A stretch of DNA of 64,000 nucleotides from assembly GCA_022457155.1 (NCBI GenBank), contig JAJGOT010000309.1, forward strand, positions 946,501 through 1,010,500, given 5' to 3'. Positions 11,690 to 23,051 of this stretch are shown here, one piece after another. Numbering within the stretch: position 1 is the first letter of the stretch; every line of letters starts with the position of its first letter. The position numbers were made by a program, and so were the translations under genes. Under the pieces are notes generated by a model. It was given only the letters and a program-made list of their open reading frames with translations, ran no database searches and was not told the origin of the DNA. This DNA comes from Cladopsammia gracilis. Its lineage: Eukaryota > Cnidaria > Anthozoa > Scleractinia > Dendrophylliidae.

Positions 11690-11955
11690 CGGCATTGAAA
11701 GGGTTCACCTGGGAATTGAAAGGGTTTTCTTGCGCATTGAAGGTTTTACCTGCGTATTGAACATTGAAACGGTTTACATGCGCATTGAAAGAGTTTTTTG
11801 GGCATTGAAAACGTTTATCTGGACATTGAAAGGATTTTCCTGCGCATTCTAAGGAGGTACCTGGGCATTGAAAGGGTTTACTTGTACACTGAAAAGGTTT
11901 CTGCTGCGCATTTAAAGGGTTTACCTCGGAATTGAAAGGGTTTTCCTGTACATTA
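11690..11955. repeat. Minisatellite of about 30 bp (GCATTGAAAGGGTTTACCTG type)
   Basis: About nine degenerate units with CATTGAAAGG(G)TTT and a C(C)TG(C/G)GCATT spacer. The minus-strand ORF through it is a peptide repeat (NPFNAQ, KPFQCP) made by the array and is not a gene. Confidence 0.8.
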
Positions 11956-12674
11956 TTAATACGCAACATCCAGGAATATCTAGTAACCAATTTATTGCTG
12001 CGTGATTGTATTGTTCTTGTAACGCTTATTGGCACCAAACAGTAATCATACAAGCAAGATTAAAACTCACAAGAGAAATTTATGGCTTTACATAATTAGT
12101 TTTATTTTTGTGCGTTAATTTACATTGTTTTAGATTTTTGCTACGTCAAGGCTGGCAATATAAAGACTAAAATATAATTTTGAGAAACCAACCCGAAAAT
12201 AAATCAAAATGCATGTCTTCATCTATAGGTGGTTATGAGTGATGAATACATGTTTGCCAGATGATGATGCTACTGATATTAATGTAAACGATAACGAATG
12301 TTGATGACGATAATGCTTGTGATGATGATGACGACGATACTGATGTCGACAATGCAGATGACGATAATAAGTTATCATTACGATGGGGATGGCGATGATG
12401 GTGATTTATTCATAAAATCGTTTTTAAAAGTCGAGGACACTCATTCCAAACGTAAAAGGTTGGATATATTAAACCTTTATCCGCGTATTTATTTATTTGT
12501 TTATTTATTTATTTATCGTTGACACTTATCCTCTAGAAAGATGTAATGTTCATCATGTTACGTTATGTGAGCGTGGGACAAAGAAAAATGTTCATTCGGT
12601 AATGTTCATCTTTCTTAATTTATCATTTTATCATCCAGTAAATGCTGTTCAACCATATTGCCTCCGGATAGGTT

Positions 12675-15600
12675 TTAAACCCAGCCCTCGTCATGGGGTG
12701 GCAATCCATCCGGTTCCACAAGCATCCCAAATTCTGTGAATGCAGACGCGAAAACAAAGATATATTTTTATTTTAACACAGCTGTAGCTCTATGATAAAT
12801 TTAATAATGGAGGCTTTGATGTCGCAGTCTTCTTTATGGCATAGTTTTCACGGTGTTCTTGCTAACTTTAATGAGAGACCCATAAGTGGGTTGAAACGTG
12901 CAACGCGCATTCACAGCTTCCGAATATTCATTTTTTGCTTAGTACCATATTTGGAAACCCCTCGGTCCCTCAATTGCAAGTTGTTCTAGCGAATTGATTG
13001 GTTAATATTTTCATCTTGAGTTTCCAAATATGGCTGTAACAACTTCTTTGCAAATTGAATAATCGGAAGCTTGTTTTGAAGCGTGCAAGAGACAGTTGCA
13101 CGTTTCAACCCACTTATGGGTTTCTGCTTTAATTTAATAACAATCCTTGGTTATTTAGACTCAAACTTTGACTGCGGAAATTGAAGTTTAAAAACATCAA
13201 CGAAAATCAATATCGACATCAAATTAACGGTAACTAAACGAAATTAATAAAGAATATCAAGTATGGCACAAATGTTCTTTTGCAGGACATTCCGGCCTTA
13301 ATTTTGGAAAATTATACGAGCGCTCTTCTCGAATAAGCTCCTCGCCTTACGTTTTGCCCTAATAAGGATTTCTCTTCAAAGATTTATGTTATTGTTATGT
13401 TATGTTATTTGAACTCATTCCTAAGGCGTTGATGTACATATGTACTTGGTCTGTTCTTAAAATAGAACGATAGATGTTGTCTGTGATTCTAAGGTTTCTG
13501 CCTCTCCGCTTCATGCTCTCTTGCAATTGTATTTGTAGTACTGACTTTTTCTTACGTTACATATCCTGATGCAAATACGATAGGGAGGGGCGGCGTAGTA
13601 CATATAAACTCCGTGAGTTTACCTTACCTTCAAAGCCAATTCTTCTGTCTTGGTTTAGGTTAGCGCTTGTTAGTAAATCTTTCAGCTCCTCGGCGGAAAC
13701 GTTCCAATCCATGTTCTCCAACAATTCTCTCAAGTCCGCGGACTCGATAAATCCTTTGTTGTCAGAATCAAAAACTCGAAAAGCTTGTACAATGTCGTCT
13801 TTTTTCTCTTCGGATGTTTTCTGTTGCTCCATCAGTTGAATATATTCCTCAAAATTTAACTTTCCGTCTTCTAAAATAGGGGAAAAACGATAAATAAGTA
13901 TTTAAGAGGTTAACGGAGGTTAGATTTTAAATGGGCGTGGCTGGAATTCATTTAAAAGGTTAAGTTGTACTTGCGTTGAGTTTGGTGCGGTTACACGGGG
14001 CACTTTTACCGTGGTAAATGACCCTTTCATCACCACGGGAAACTGCATTTAGTGAGTGTGACCGACATTTGCCGAGGTAAATTTCCCGTGGCAAATATAT
14101 CCATGGATACATCTAAAACTCACACGAAGCGCCCATGACATTTAACGTGGTAAGTTGCAATGATGTTTTGATACCCAAGGTACAAGAGCCAATCACGATG
14201 CTCCGTTTGACATCAGCACGTAACCGCAAAGGAAACGTGATTCACTGAATTGCGTGACATTAATAACCTTGGCAAATCACAAATCGCGTGTAACCGCTGG
14301 TCAACACGGTACACTAAACCCAAGTGTAATGCACCGCGGAATGATCTACCATGGGAAATGCATTTACCGTGGTGTGTGTTACCGCACCTACTAAAATAAA
14401 CGCTTCTTTTCGAAAACTAGCTCTTTTCGTTTTGAAGCTGAAATACGTTAACCACAACCAGGAGCCCATAAACAACAATTTAATTTTAGACAGAGAAATC
14501 CTTTCAAATTTATCATATATTTTGGGATTAACATTAGGAACTGAACATGAAGAAATCCCAACTAGTGATAGGTTGTCCAGTTGGCTATTTACATACCTTG
14601 GCCAAGGATTTGAATACCGGGCTACCGGGACTCCTTAGAATGCCTCAGACTCCCTTGCCTATCTACTCCAAACTTTCTAGCTTGCCCCAGACTCCCTTGA
14701 CCCTAGCCTGCCCCAAACTCCATAGAGTGCCCCGGAATCCCTTGCCTACTGTGGACTCCCTTGAACCTAACCTGCCCCAGACTCCCTTGACCCTGGCCTG
14801 CCCCTCACCGCGATCAAACGTCCGGGGTGTTTTCCGTTTTATTTAGTGGGATTTCATTTAATATTAAGTGGAAACACGCGCAAGTATGTATAAAATAATT
14901 AGTTTATGTAACTATCTTTTCATCTTTTTCAAAATAATGACCTTCTTTTCGTTGTAAACTGACCAAAACGCTTCGTGTGTTGGCAATTGGCGCCGACAAT
15001 TCTGCAGTTCATAGTTTTCAAACGCTTAGAACTTTTTTAGTAAACTTTCAAAACGTTTAGTGAATTGACAGTGTATTGTTAATATATTAAACTTTAAACA
15101 GTGAAAATGACAACCTTAACTTTGAAGTACTTTACTTAGCTTTTGCAAATTTCTCTCGTTTGACCACAGTGGAGCCTGCCCCAGACTCCCTAGCTTGCCC
15201 CAGACTCCCCAGCTTGCCCCAGTCAGAGCATATCCCTTGACTGGCTCTTGAAAAGTTCAATTGGAATAAGGACGTAAAAAGTGAGAGCCTCCAACCACTC
15301 AACCCTTCCCCAAATTTGTACCTATATTGTACCTACTGTCGTAATCTACAGTAAAAATCATCTGTTGTAGGTCTCCTTCCTTCGGGTTAAAACCCAAGGT
15401 CCTCATTACGGCGTCCAGTTCCTTTGTTGTAATAAATCCGTTGCCATCTCGATCAAACAAATGAAAGGCAGCACGGTATTCTAAAGAAGAAACACATGTT
15501 CTGTTGCTGCTTCTTTAAGCTCTTTATTTGGACTGTTAAAATACTCAGGCACGTTGTTTGTGAACGTAAAAACAGCTCTATTCACGTTGATGGCAACACT

Positions 15601-17172
15601 CGGTAAAACTAAGTTCCTAAGTTACGAAATCTTTTTTATTATATACAACAAATCAATGTCTCGAATGTGTCTATTAGGGCCGGAGGTGCAGATACCACGC
15701 AGCTCCTAACAACCTCTAATTTCATTGAACATATATCTAAAGGTAATAAAGTTATTGTATCAGTTCGTACTGTTTGTGAAATGAAGTATGAAAGGGAAAA
15801 AGAGAAGAGTAAACCAAGGCGAAGAAAATCAAAAATGAGAAGGGAAAAAAGTCAATTCGAAAAAATTAAAAAAGGAGATGAAAATTAGAATTGAAGGGTA
15901 CAAAAGACAAACGTAGCCTTTTACTTTATATACGTCGAACACCGAGTTAACTGACCTTGAATTTGCTCATCAGATAATTTGTCCTGTGACAAGAATAACA
16001 ATAACAATTATAATAGTTCTATGGTATTTCAGCTTTGAATGAACCTGTTTAGTTGATGTGTAGAATGCAAAATTATTATTTCGTAACATGATATCAACCT
16101 GAATATAAGAACCTGTTGAAGTGATTAATTATTAACAAAACACCTGGAGGATAATAAGTTCGTGAGTTGCCAAGTAACTCCCTAATGCATGATATTTATT
16201 TACAATTAACAATTGCCTTAAAAATGTTTAATTTCGGTAACTTTATAAAGCTAAAACGAGAATTACTTTACTGATTGATGCATTCAGCCTTGTTTATACA
16301 ATTAGAAAAAAACTCGTACTAGATACAACACATTCCTCGATTAGTTGTGTTTATAGATTTCCTAAATTCATTCCAAGGCAAAAAGCTAAGGTCTTATGAC
16401 GTTCGTAGCAGGTGGCAAAGCGTTACCAAGGTAACGTTTAAAATAGAAAGAATAATTTAGGGGAGAATATTTCACTTGTAACCTGGTTGTGGGGGCGGGG
16501 GGGGGGGGTAGGGGTAAGCGATCAGTTAAAAGCAAATATCCTACAATGAAGCACTCTTGGAAAAGAATTAACCTGCAGATACAAAAGCTTGGCTTGAGGG
16601 TTTTTTTTGTAAAACATCTCTGCAGTGCCGTCAAAGCGAAAGAAAAAATATGTCGAACCCATGCAAGATCGCCCCACCCCCTTCCCCCAACAATTCTAAT
16701 GGATTGACTCTTAATAAATACAGTTGCAACTATCGTAAGCGACTTCATCAGGGAATTCGAAAAAGTGGTCGTACAAGAAACTAGAGCAGTTCAGTTTGAA
16801 AACACAGAAGTTGGTCGCACTACGGGAGCATACGAAAAGGATTACTGTGTTTAGATAACAGTGTAAATGCCTGGACCGTAGCTAGTACACGCATCGACAA
16901 AATGATGGCTTTTCCCTTTATTAAAACGAGTTTGAATTTCAAACAACTGCTGTTAAAACGAATTTTAAAGTTACAGTTGTAATTATGATCTTTAGGGTTG
17001 ATCGCTAGCAAGACCTTAAAAACAAACAAGAAGTGCAGTTCATTGATTGCGTACGGGAGTGGTCGCATTCGAGAGCATTTTAATTACATATTTTCGCTTA
17101 AATTGTAAACAGGGAGCAGGGTAGCAAGAAGATCGTCAACTGCATTAAATCATGTCAAACGATACTTACCAT
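12675..17172 (-). CDS. Calmodulin-like EF-hand protein, copy 1 (158 aa, five exons)
   Basis: Cytosolic calcium sensor of the calmodulin/troponin C superfamily. Minus-strand exons: ATG alone at 17172-17170 (followed by GTAAGT), 15983-15956, 15480-15337, 13870-13628 and 12733-12675 (TAA). The junctions after exons 2, 3 and 4 are all phase 1, and every splice site is GT-AG. An ATG-only first exon is also the arrangement in vertebrate calmodulin genes. Loops: EF1 20-31 [12 protein letters not shown] and EF2 56-67 [12 protein letters not shown] are canonical. EF3 93-104 [12 protein letters not shown] has Asp instead of Glu at position 12 and Lys at 5. EF4 129-140 [12 protein letters not shown] lacks the first Asp and the central Gly and probably does not bind calcium. 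The tail [13 protein letters not shown] is extra compared with calmodulin (149 aa). Introns hold two MITEs and minisatellites. Target unknown. Confidence 0.88.
12873..13124. mobile_element. MITE in intron 4 of calmodulin-like copy 1
   Basis: About 250 bp with near-perfect inverted ends of the type ACCCATAAGTGGGTTGAAAC, extending through CGTGCAAC. The inside also has inverted CCATATTTGGAAAC / GTTTCCAAATATGG arms. No coding capacity. Confidence 0.8.
13984..14388. mobile_element. MITE in intron 3 of calmodulin-like copy 1
   Basis: About 405 bp. The ends GGTGCGGTTACAC and GTGTGTTACCGCACC are inverted, and the subterminal parts repeat TTTACCGTGGTAAA-like motifs. Non-coding. Confidence 0.7.
14640..15232. 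repeat. Pyrimidine-rich minisatellite (CTTGCCCCAGACTCC), two blocks
   Basis: Units CTTGCCCCAGACTCCCTTGA, about 15-30 bp, at 14640-14805 and again at 15170-15232, separated by unique sequence. Both blocks lie in intron 3 of calmodulin-like copy 1. Confidence 0.75.
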
Positions 17173-17624
17173 TTGTGATTATTACCGTAGAAAGTCGGCG
17201 AAATTCACGATAAGTCTCGCGAGGTAATTACACAGAGTAATATGGAATTAAAATTAAAAGGTTGGACAAGCTCCTTGTCTGGTTCAGGTTCTTTTGATGT
17301 GATTGGATGATAAATTAAGAAGCCCTCTGCCTAAAAACCAACCAGGGTAAATTCTGACTCAATTAAATCGGTTGATTTTTATGTTGGAAGTAAAGGTTGC
17401 CAAACCATATGTAAAGATAAAAAATATTTTATTTTAGTTTCACTCATGTTTTTTTTCTTCTAAAAATACGCAAGAAAAAAAAGCTGGTATTTGTTTACCC
17501 GAGGTACTGAAAACTTGACAGTAGGCTTGCAGGACCTTGATATTGTGATCACACGGCGTCTTGTTGGCGATAGCTAATAGACCCTGGCAAACTGTAGGCT
17601 GAATTTGGCGGTAATCGTTGCTCA

Positions 17625-18010
17625 TTTTGGCTGAATTTTTGGGTGATTTAGCTTTATTTTGAGGTTATTTTGGCCGAATTTTAGGATGAATTTAGTCAAT
17701 TTTTTAGGTGATTTTGGCTGAAATTTAGGATAATTTTAGTCAAATTTTTGGGTTAATTTTTGGGTGATTTTGGCTGAATTTAAAGAGAATTTTAGCTGAA
17801 TTTTAGGGTGTTTTAAGTTGAATACGAGGGTGATTTATTATTTAGCTGAATTTTAGGGTGATTTTAACTGAATTTGAAGGTGATTTTGGCTGAATTTTAG
17901 GGTGATTTCCTTTGAATTTTAGGGTGATTTTGGCTGAATTTTAGGGTGATTTTGACTCAATTTAGGGGTGATTTTAGCTGAATTTTAGTGTCATTTTGGG
18001 TGAATTTGAG
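17625..18010. repeat. 22-bp tandem repeat (GATTTTGGCTGAATTTTAGG)
   Basis: About 17 degenerate units of GGGTGATTTT(G/A)GCTGAATTTTA, all in one orientation. A few inverted relatives (CAGCCAAAATCAG) appear near 22190-22310. It begins 450 bp upstream of the ATG exon of calmodulin-like copy 1. Confidence 0.85.
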
Positions 18011-18540
18011 GCAATGGCGATTCGTAACAGCTGCAGTCTTTTAGCTGATGAAAAATAAGCGTATCAGTTCCTACTGAAACAAGTAGATTTATGACAGAAA
18101 GAAACTGTTTGTGTATGGTAACCATGACAAATTACACAAACATTGTTCATTTTATTTTTATTATTATAAGGTGATTTTCAACGTCGCTCTAAAGTCCAAA
18201 ATATTTATATTTAAGATTTATCGATGATTTCTCTTGCCAGTTAACGCCTCTTGTTTTAAAAGAAACAAAAATAACATTATTATCTTTTATTTATTTATTT
18301 ATTTATTTATAAACTTTGCCAAGAGGCCTGGATCACTCACAGAGCAAGCTCCACTACTACTAAAGAAAAATTGTAATACAAATACTAACAAATACTAACA
18401 AGAATGACAATACTTTAGAAACGGCTAGATAGAAAACGGCAATGAGGAAAAAAAACCGAATTGGGGAGGACATTGATAAAAAATAAACAACACATACGAT
18501 CAACCAAGCTGTTCAATGGCCGACTAGAGTGGCACTTTAT

Positions 18541-18566
18541 ACACACACACACACACACACACACAC
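18541..18566. repeat. (AC)n microsatellite
   Basis: Thirteen dinucleotide repeats. The surrounding 18010-18798 interval shows no gene. Confidence 0.9.
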
Positions 18567-18798
18567 TCTTGAAGGTCTGGGGGTGTCGACATCATAAACA
18601 GACTCAGTGAGATACATGTAGCGATTAAAAAGAACTTTCTTAAAGTGCGCTACTGAACAGTCAATGTTCCGGAGATGGGTTGGTAGAGAACCGTATTTTC
18701 TCGATTAAACGCCGGGCCCCGAACAAACGTCGGGTATAATAGAGGAAGTTGTAAGTAAGCCCCTCAAACGTTTATTTGTGGTATAATAAACTTAAGAT

Positions 18799-19200
18799 TT
18801 AAAGGGAACCTCCATTGTCAGAACAAATTGACGTTAAATTGTTGGAAATAAAGTCGAAATTTATAATTTTTTAAAGAACAGGCGCAAATATAATTTTAGT
18901 GTACAATAAAATGGATAAGAATATCACCTATTTTCGCTTTTAAATTTCCCGCGCGACGCCATTTTGAATAATTATGAAGTGTTATGGTTGCCGCCATTGT
19001 TAAGAATCGACTGAGTTCTTTTGTATGCAACAATAAGACGGCGGCGCGCAGGAAATTTAAAAGCGAAAATGGGCGATATTCGTATCCATTTGTTTGTACA
19101 CTAAAATTATATTTGCACCTGTTATTTAAAAATTTTTAATTTAGACTTTATTTCCAACAATTTAACGCCAGTGTGTTGTATCAATGGAGGTTCCCTTTAA
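18799..19200. mobile_element. Foldback MITE of about 400 bp with arms of about 170 bp
   Basis: Ends TTAAAGGGAACCTCCATTG and the complement CAATGGAGGTTCCCTTTAA. The inverted similarity continues through AAATTGTTGGAAATAAAGTC, GTGTACAAT...ATGGAT and AAGCGAAAAT. The central loop contains the GCCGCCATTGTT and CGACGCCATTTTG stretches. Non-coding. Confidence 0.85.
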
Positions 19201-20233
19201 GGCAAGGTACACGGCTGCCGAGAAAAACGAATAATTATAGCCCTTTCTTTAAAAATGGCGGGCGAGAAAGAACTGCTGATTCAAAGAAACGCCGGGTCCA
19301 CTAGGCCAAGTTTGAAATAAACGCTTTATTTTTTCATTATTTCTACTTCATTAACAAATTTCTATTGTTTCAATATTCATTCGTTTAATCCCAAGCGTCC
19401 CATGGAATTTGACTGCTAATTGTATGCCTGTTAAAAGGGTGTGACAAGGTGATCATTCTGTGCAACTTTAAAGGCTATAGCTTTTGTAGAAACGAAGCAA
19501 ATACCCTCTGAATATTGAAACAATAGAAATTTGTTAATGTTCAAAAATTGGTTCATTTTTTCAAAAATCCAAGAGGACCCTTTTTACTTCATTAACAAAT
19601 TTCTATTGTTTCAATATTCCTGCGTTTATTTCCAAGCATCCCATGGGATTTGACTGCTAATTTTATGCCCGTTAGAAAGAGTGTGGCCAGCTGATCATTA
19701 TGTGCAACTTTCAAGGCTAGAGCTATTCTAGAAACGGAGGATATCCCCTCTGAATATCAAAACAATAGAAATTTGTTAATGAGCCAGAATGGGTCATTTT
19801 TCCAAAACCCAAGAGGACCCTTTTTAGTTCATTAACAAATTTCTATTTTTTCACTATGCATTCGTTTATTCCCAAGCGTCTAATGGGATTTGACTGCTAA
19901 TTTTATAACCGTTAGAAAGAGTGTGACCAGGAGATTACTCTGTGCTAGAGTACATTCGGAAACGGAGTACATGCCATTTGAATATGAAAGCAATAGAAAT
20001 TTGTTAATTAGCAAAAATGGTTCATTTTCTCAAACATTCAAGAGGACCCTTTTTACTTCATTAACAAATTTCTATTGTTACAATATTCATGCGTTTATTC
20101 CCAAGTATCCCATGGGATGTGACGGCTAATTTTATGCACGTTACAAAGAGTGTGGCCAGGTGATCATTCTGTGTAACTTTCAAGGCAAGAGCTCTTGTAG
20201 AAACGAAGCAAATACCCTCTGAATATTGTTTAG

Positions 20234-20812
20234 TTCATTAAAAAGAATATTTTCCCTGCCCATTTAATTGAAAGAGTTGTAAACCGCTACATTACTGGGA
20301 CCCTAAGTAATCATTGTCCCCGGGATTCTCTTCCCACTTCACCTACATTTTACTTTAAGCTGCCCTATACAGGCCATTTTTCTGTCGTTACTCAGAAAAA
20401 GATTCGTCATTTTATCAAGCACTATTGTAATAATTTGGATATAAAATTAGTTTTTTCTTCCTTTAAGATAGGCAACATGTTTAGTGTGAAAGACCCTGTC
20501 CCTGACGGGCTTCGTTCGCGTGTGGTTTATAAGTTTGTATGTGCGGGCTGTAATGCCTGTTATGTCGGCGAAACAACCCGGCATTTTTCCACACGCGTGC
20601 GTGAGCACTTAGTCAATGACAGGACCTCGCACATTTTCAAACATCTACTGAATTCTGAACATTGCCGTACCTTGTGTTCACAAGATTGCTTTCATATTTT
20701 AGATCACGCTTCTACGAGTTTCCAACTTAAGATAAAAGAGGCTTTTCATATTCATAGAGAAAAACCGTCTTTGAATCAACAATTATATCATGTAAATTTG
20801 AAACTATCCTAA
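20234..20812 (+). pseudogene. Penelope-like element fragment with GIY-YIG endonuclease domain, copy A
   Basis: The open frame starts after a TAG at 20231 and runs to TAA at 20810-20812, about 192 codons; the first in-frame Met is only at 20435. It encodes the part after the reverse transcriptase (YFKLPYTGHFSVVTQKKIRH, IKLVFSSFKIGN) and then the GIY-YIG nuclease core (VVYKFVCAGCNACYVGETTR, STRVREHL) that cuts target DNA in Penelope-like retroelements. The reverse transcriptase is missing, so the copy is 5'-truncated and cannot move by itself. It sits inside the 240-bp satellite. Its 3' flank carries a hammerhead-like hairpin at 20919. Confidence 0.75.
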
Positions 20813-20918
20813 TAATTCTCACATTGTCACGCTTTTATTTACATTGTTGTTACTAGCATAATTAACATTTGTTCCCACTTATATATTCATTGTCAACGCT
20901 TTGTACACTACTAATTAA

Positions 20919-20947
20919 CTGAAGATGACAGAAGTTGCTGTCGAAAC
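20919..20947 (+). ncRNA. Hammerhead-like hairpin of the PLE, copy A (candidate)
   Basis: CTGAAGAT, then a GACAG/CTGTC stem with a 6-nt loop, then GAAAC. This matches the CUGANGA and GAAA core elements of hammerhead ribozymes, which have been reported in Penelope-like elements, but one extra base sits between the core and stem II. Activity is not shown. Confidence 0.45.
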
Positions 20948-21106
20948 ATGTTTTTCAAACTAAAACGTTTTGTCGTTTTTCTTAAAATTATAACCTGCCT
21001 GCTAACATCTAGACCTTTTGAAACAATGGAAATTTATTAATAAGCAAAAATGGGTCATTTTTAAAAAAATCTAAGAGGACTCTTTTTAATTCATTAACAA
21101 ATTTTT

Positions 21107-21481
21107 ATAAAATTAGTTTTTTCTTCCTTTAAGATAGGCAACATGTTTAGTGTGAAAGACCCTGTCCCTGACGGGCTTCGTTCGCGTGTGGTTTATAAGT
21201 TTGTATGTGCGGGCTGTAATGCCTGTTATGTCGGCGAAACAACCCGGCATTTTTCCACACGCGTGCGTGAGCACTTAGTCAATGACAGGACCTCGCACAT
21301 TTTCAAACATCTACTGAATTCTGAACATTGCCGTACCTTGTGTTCACAAGATTGCTTTCATATTTTAGATCACGCTTCTACGAGTTTCCAACTTAAGATA
21401 AAAGAGGCTTTTCATATTCATAGAGAAAAACCGTCTTTGAATCAACAATTATATCATGTAAATTTGAAACTATCCTTATAA
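21107..21481 (+). pseudogene. Penelope-like GIY-YIG fragment, copy B
   Basis: Duplicate of the 20441-20815 segment, with an open frame from the duplication junction to 21481; the first Met is at 21143. The protein matches copy A except for one added C-terminal residue, because a base change moved the stop. It has no reverse transcriptase and no start of its own. Confidence 0.75.
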
Positions 21482-21584
21482 TTCTCACATTGTCACGCTT
21501 TTATTTACATTGTTGTTACTAGCATAATTAACATTTGTTCCCACTTATATATTCATTGTCAACGCTTTGTACACTACTAATTAA

Positions 21585-21613
21585 CTGAAGATGACAGAAG
21601 TTGCTGTCGAAAC
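21585..21613 (+). ncRNA. Hammerhead-like hairpin of the PLE, copy B (candidate)
   Basis: Identical to the motif at 20919-20947, carried along by the 666-bp duplication. Confidence 0.45.
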
Positions 21614-22800
21614 ATGTTTTTCAAACTAAAACGTTTTGTCGTTTTTCTTAAAATTATAACCTGCCTGCTAACATCTAGACCTTTTGAAACAATGGAAATT
21701 TATTAATAAGCAAAAATGGGTCATTTTTAAAAAAATCTAAGAGGACTCTTTTTAATTCATTAACAAATTTCTATTGTTTCAATATTCATGCGTTTATTCC
21801 AAAGCGTCCCATGGGATTTGACTGCTAATTTTATGCCCGTTAGAAAGATTATTCCCATTATTCTGTGCAACTTTCAAGGCTAGAGCTCTTGTAGAAACGG
21901 AGCACATCCCCTCTGAATATCATAACAATAGAATTTTCTTAAAGAGTAAAAAATGAGTCCTTCTTTCCAATAATAATCCAAGAGGACCCTTTTTACTTCA
22001 AAAATCTAAGAGCACCCGTTTTACTTCATTAACAAATTTCTATTGTTTCAATTTCATGCGTTTACTCACAAGCGTCCCATGGGATTTTACTGCTAATTTG
22101 AAGCCCGTTAGAAAGAGTACATCTAGGTGATCTTTCTGTGCAACTTTCAAGGCTACAGCTCTCGTAGACACGATGAAAATCCCCCTTTAATTTTCAGCCT
22201 AAAATTCAGTTTATTCATCCTCAACTTTAGTCAAAATCAATCTTAGATTCTGTCAAGTTCATTTGCGAATTCAGCCAAAATCAGACTCGTATTCTGCCAA
22301 ATTCAAATGCAAATAGAAATGATGATTTGGGGTATTTTGTAACTGATGGACTAGGCATCGTTTGAAACTATGACGCAAGACGTAAAAACTTATTGTCAAA
22401 GCCGTTGTCAAGTACACTTAGCTGTACAATACAGTAATTGTTAGCTAGTTTGCAGGTAGGGCATGAAATAAAAAATGTGGAAGGCTCAATCTTGCAGGTA
22501 TAAACAGTTAAAAACGCTACGAATTACTGAGAACAAGATTTTCGATTTGCTTTTACCCTTTACAAATCAGGCTAGGTTACTGCACGATAATTTAAGGTTT
22601 TATTTTATGTGAAGTGTTACATTGGTTTCTTTTACATTGTTTCATTTTTAACAAGTTATTTTGGAAACTATTAAAAATGCTTTCGAATAAAATTGCTGCG
22701 TTGCTGAAGTGCATATTAAATACAACTTTGGGATCCAATTCCGTAAACCAATTGAAATTTCTCCGTCTCTAGTTTAGTGATTATGTCAGATAGTAACAAT

Positions 22801-22858
22801 GATAGCGATGATGATGTTGATGATGATAGAAATGATGACGTTGATGAGGACGACGATT

Positions 22859-22891
<33 letters not shown>

Positions 22892-22986
22892 TTGATGATT
22901 ACGATGGTGATAATCATGCCGGCAGTATTGAAGAAAATGAATGACGGTAATGACATTGGTACTAATGATGACGATGATGAATCATG

Positions 22987-23023
<37 letters not shown>

Positions 23024-23032
23024 ATATTTATA
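22801..23032. repeat. GAT/ATG-rich simple repeat region
   Basis: Two runs of (GAT)n at about 22857-22890 and 22988-23022 in a region of imperfect GATGAT repeats. The long frames on both strands here are poly-Asp, poly-Met or poly-Ser artefacts. It lies just downstream of the stop of calmodulin-like copy 2; a similar GATGAC-rich tract lies downstream of copy 1 (12250-12400). Confidence 0.85.
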
Positions 23033-23051
23033 ATCGTATCGGTAGTCAATT

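Larger units (their letters stand above)
20441..21772 (+). repeat. Recent 666-bp tandem duplication (PLE 3' end plus satellite piece)
   Basis: The sequence from 20441 (ATAAAATTAGTTTTTTCTTC) to 21106 is repeated from 21107 to about 21772 with almost no differences; one visible change turns TATCCTAATAATT into TATCCTTATAATT. The unit joins the PLE coding end, its 3' flank and part of a satellite monomer, so it duplicated after the PLE had landed. Confidence 0.9.
19317..22190 (+). repeat. Satellite of 230-241-bp units, interrupted by a Penelope-like fragment
   Basis: The landmark TTCATTAACAAATTTCTATT recurs at 19347, 19588, 19828 and 20057 (steps 241, 240, 229) and again at about 21751 and 22026. 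Each unit contains a CCCATGGGATTTGACTGCTAA block and an AAGAGGACCCTTTTTAC block. The array is broken at about 20230 by a PLE fragment and resumes at about 21700. Confidence 0.88.

Noticed and set aside
11667..12053. 128-aa frame with NPFN/KPFQC repeats
   Set aside because: It coincides with the 30-bp minisatellite, and unit length variation would break it. No signal peptide or splice support is seen.
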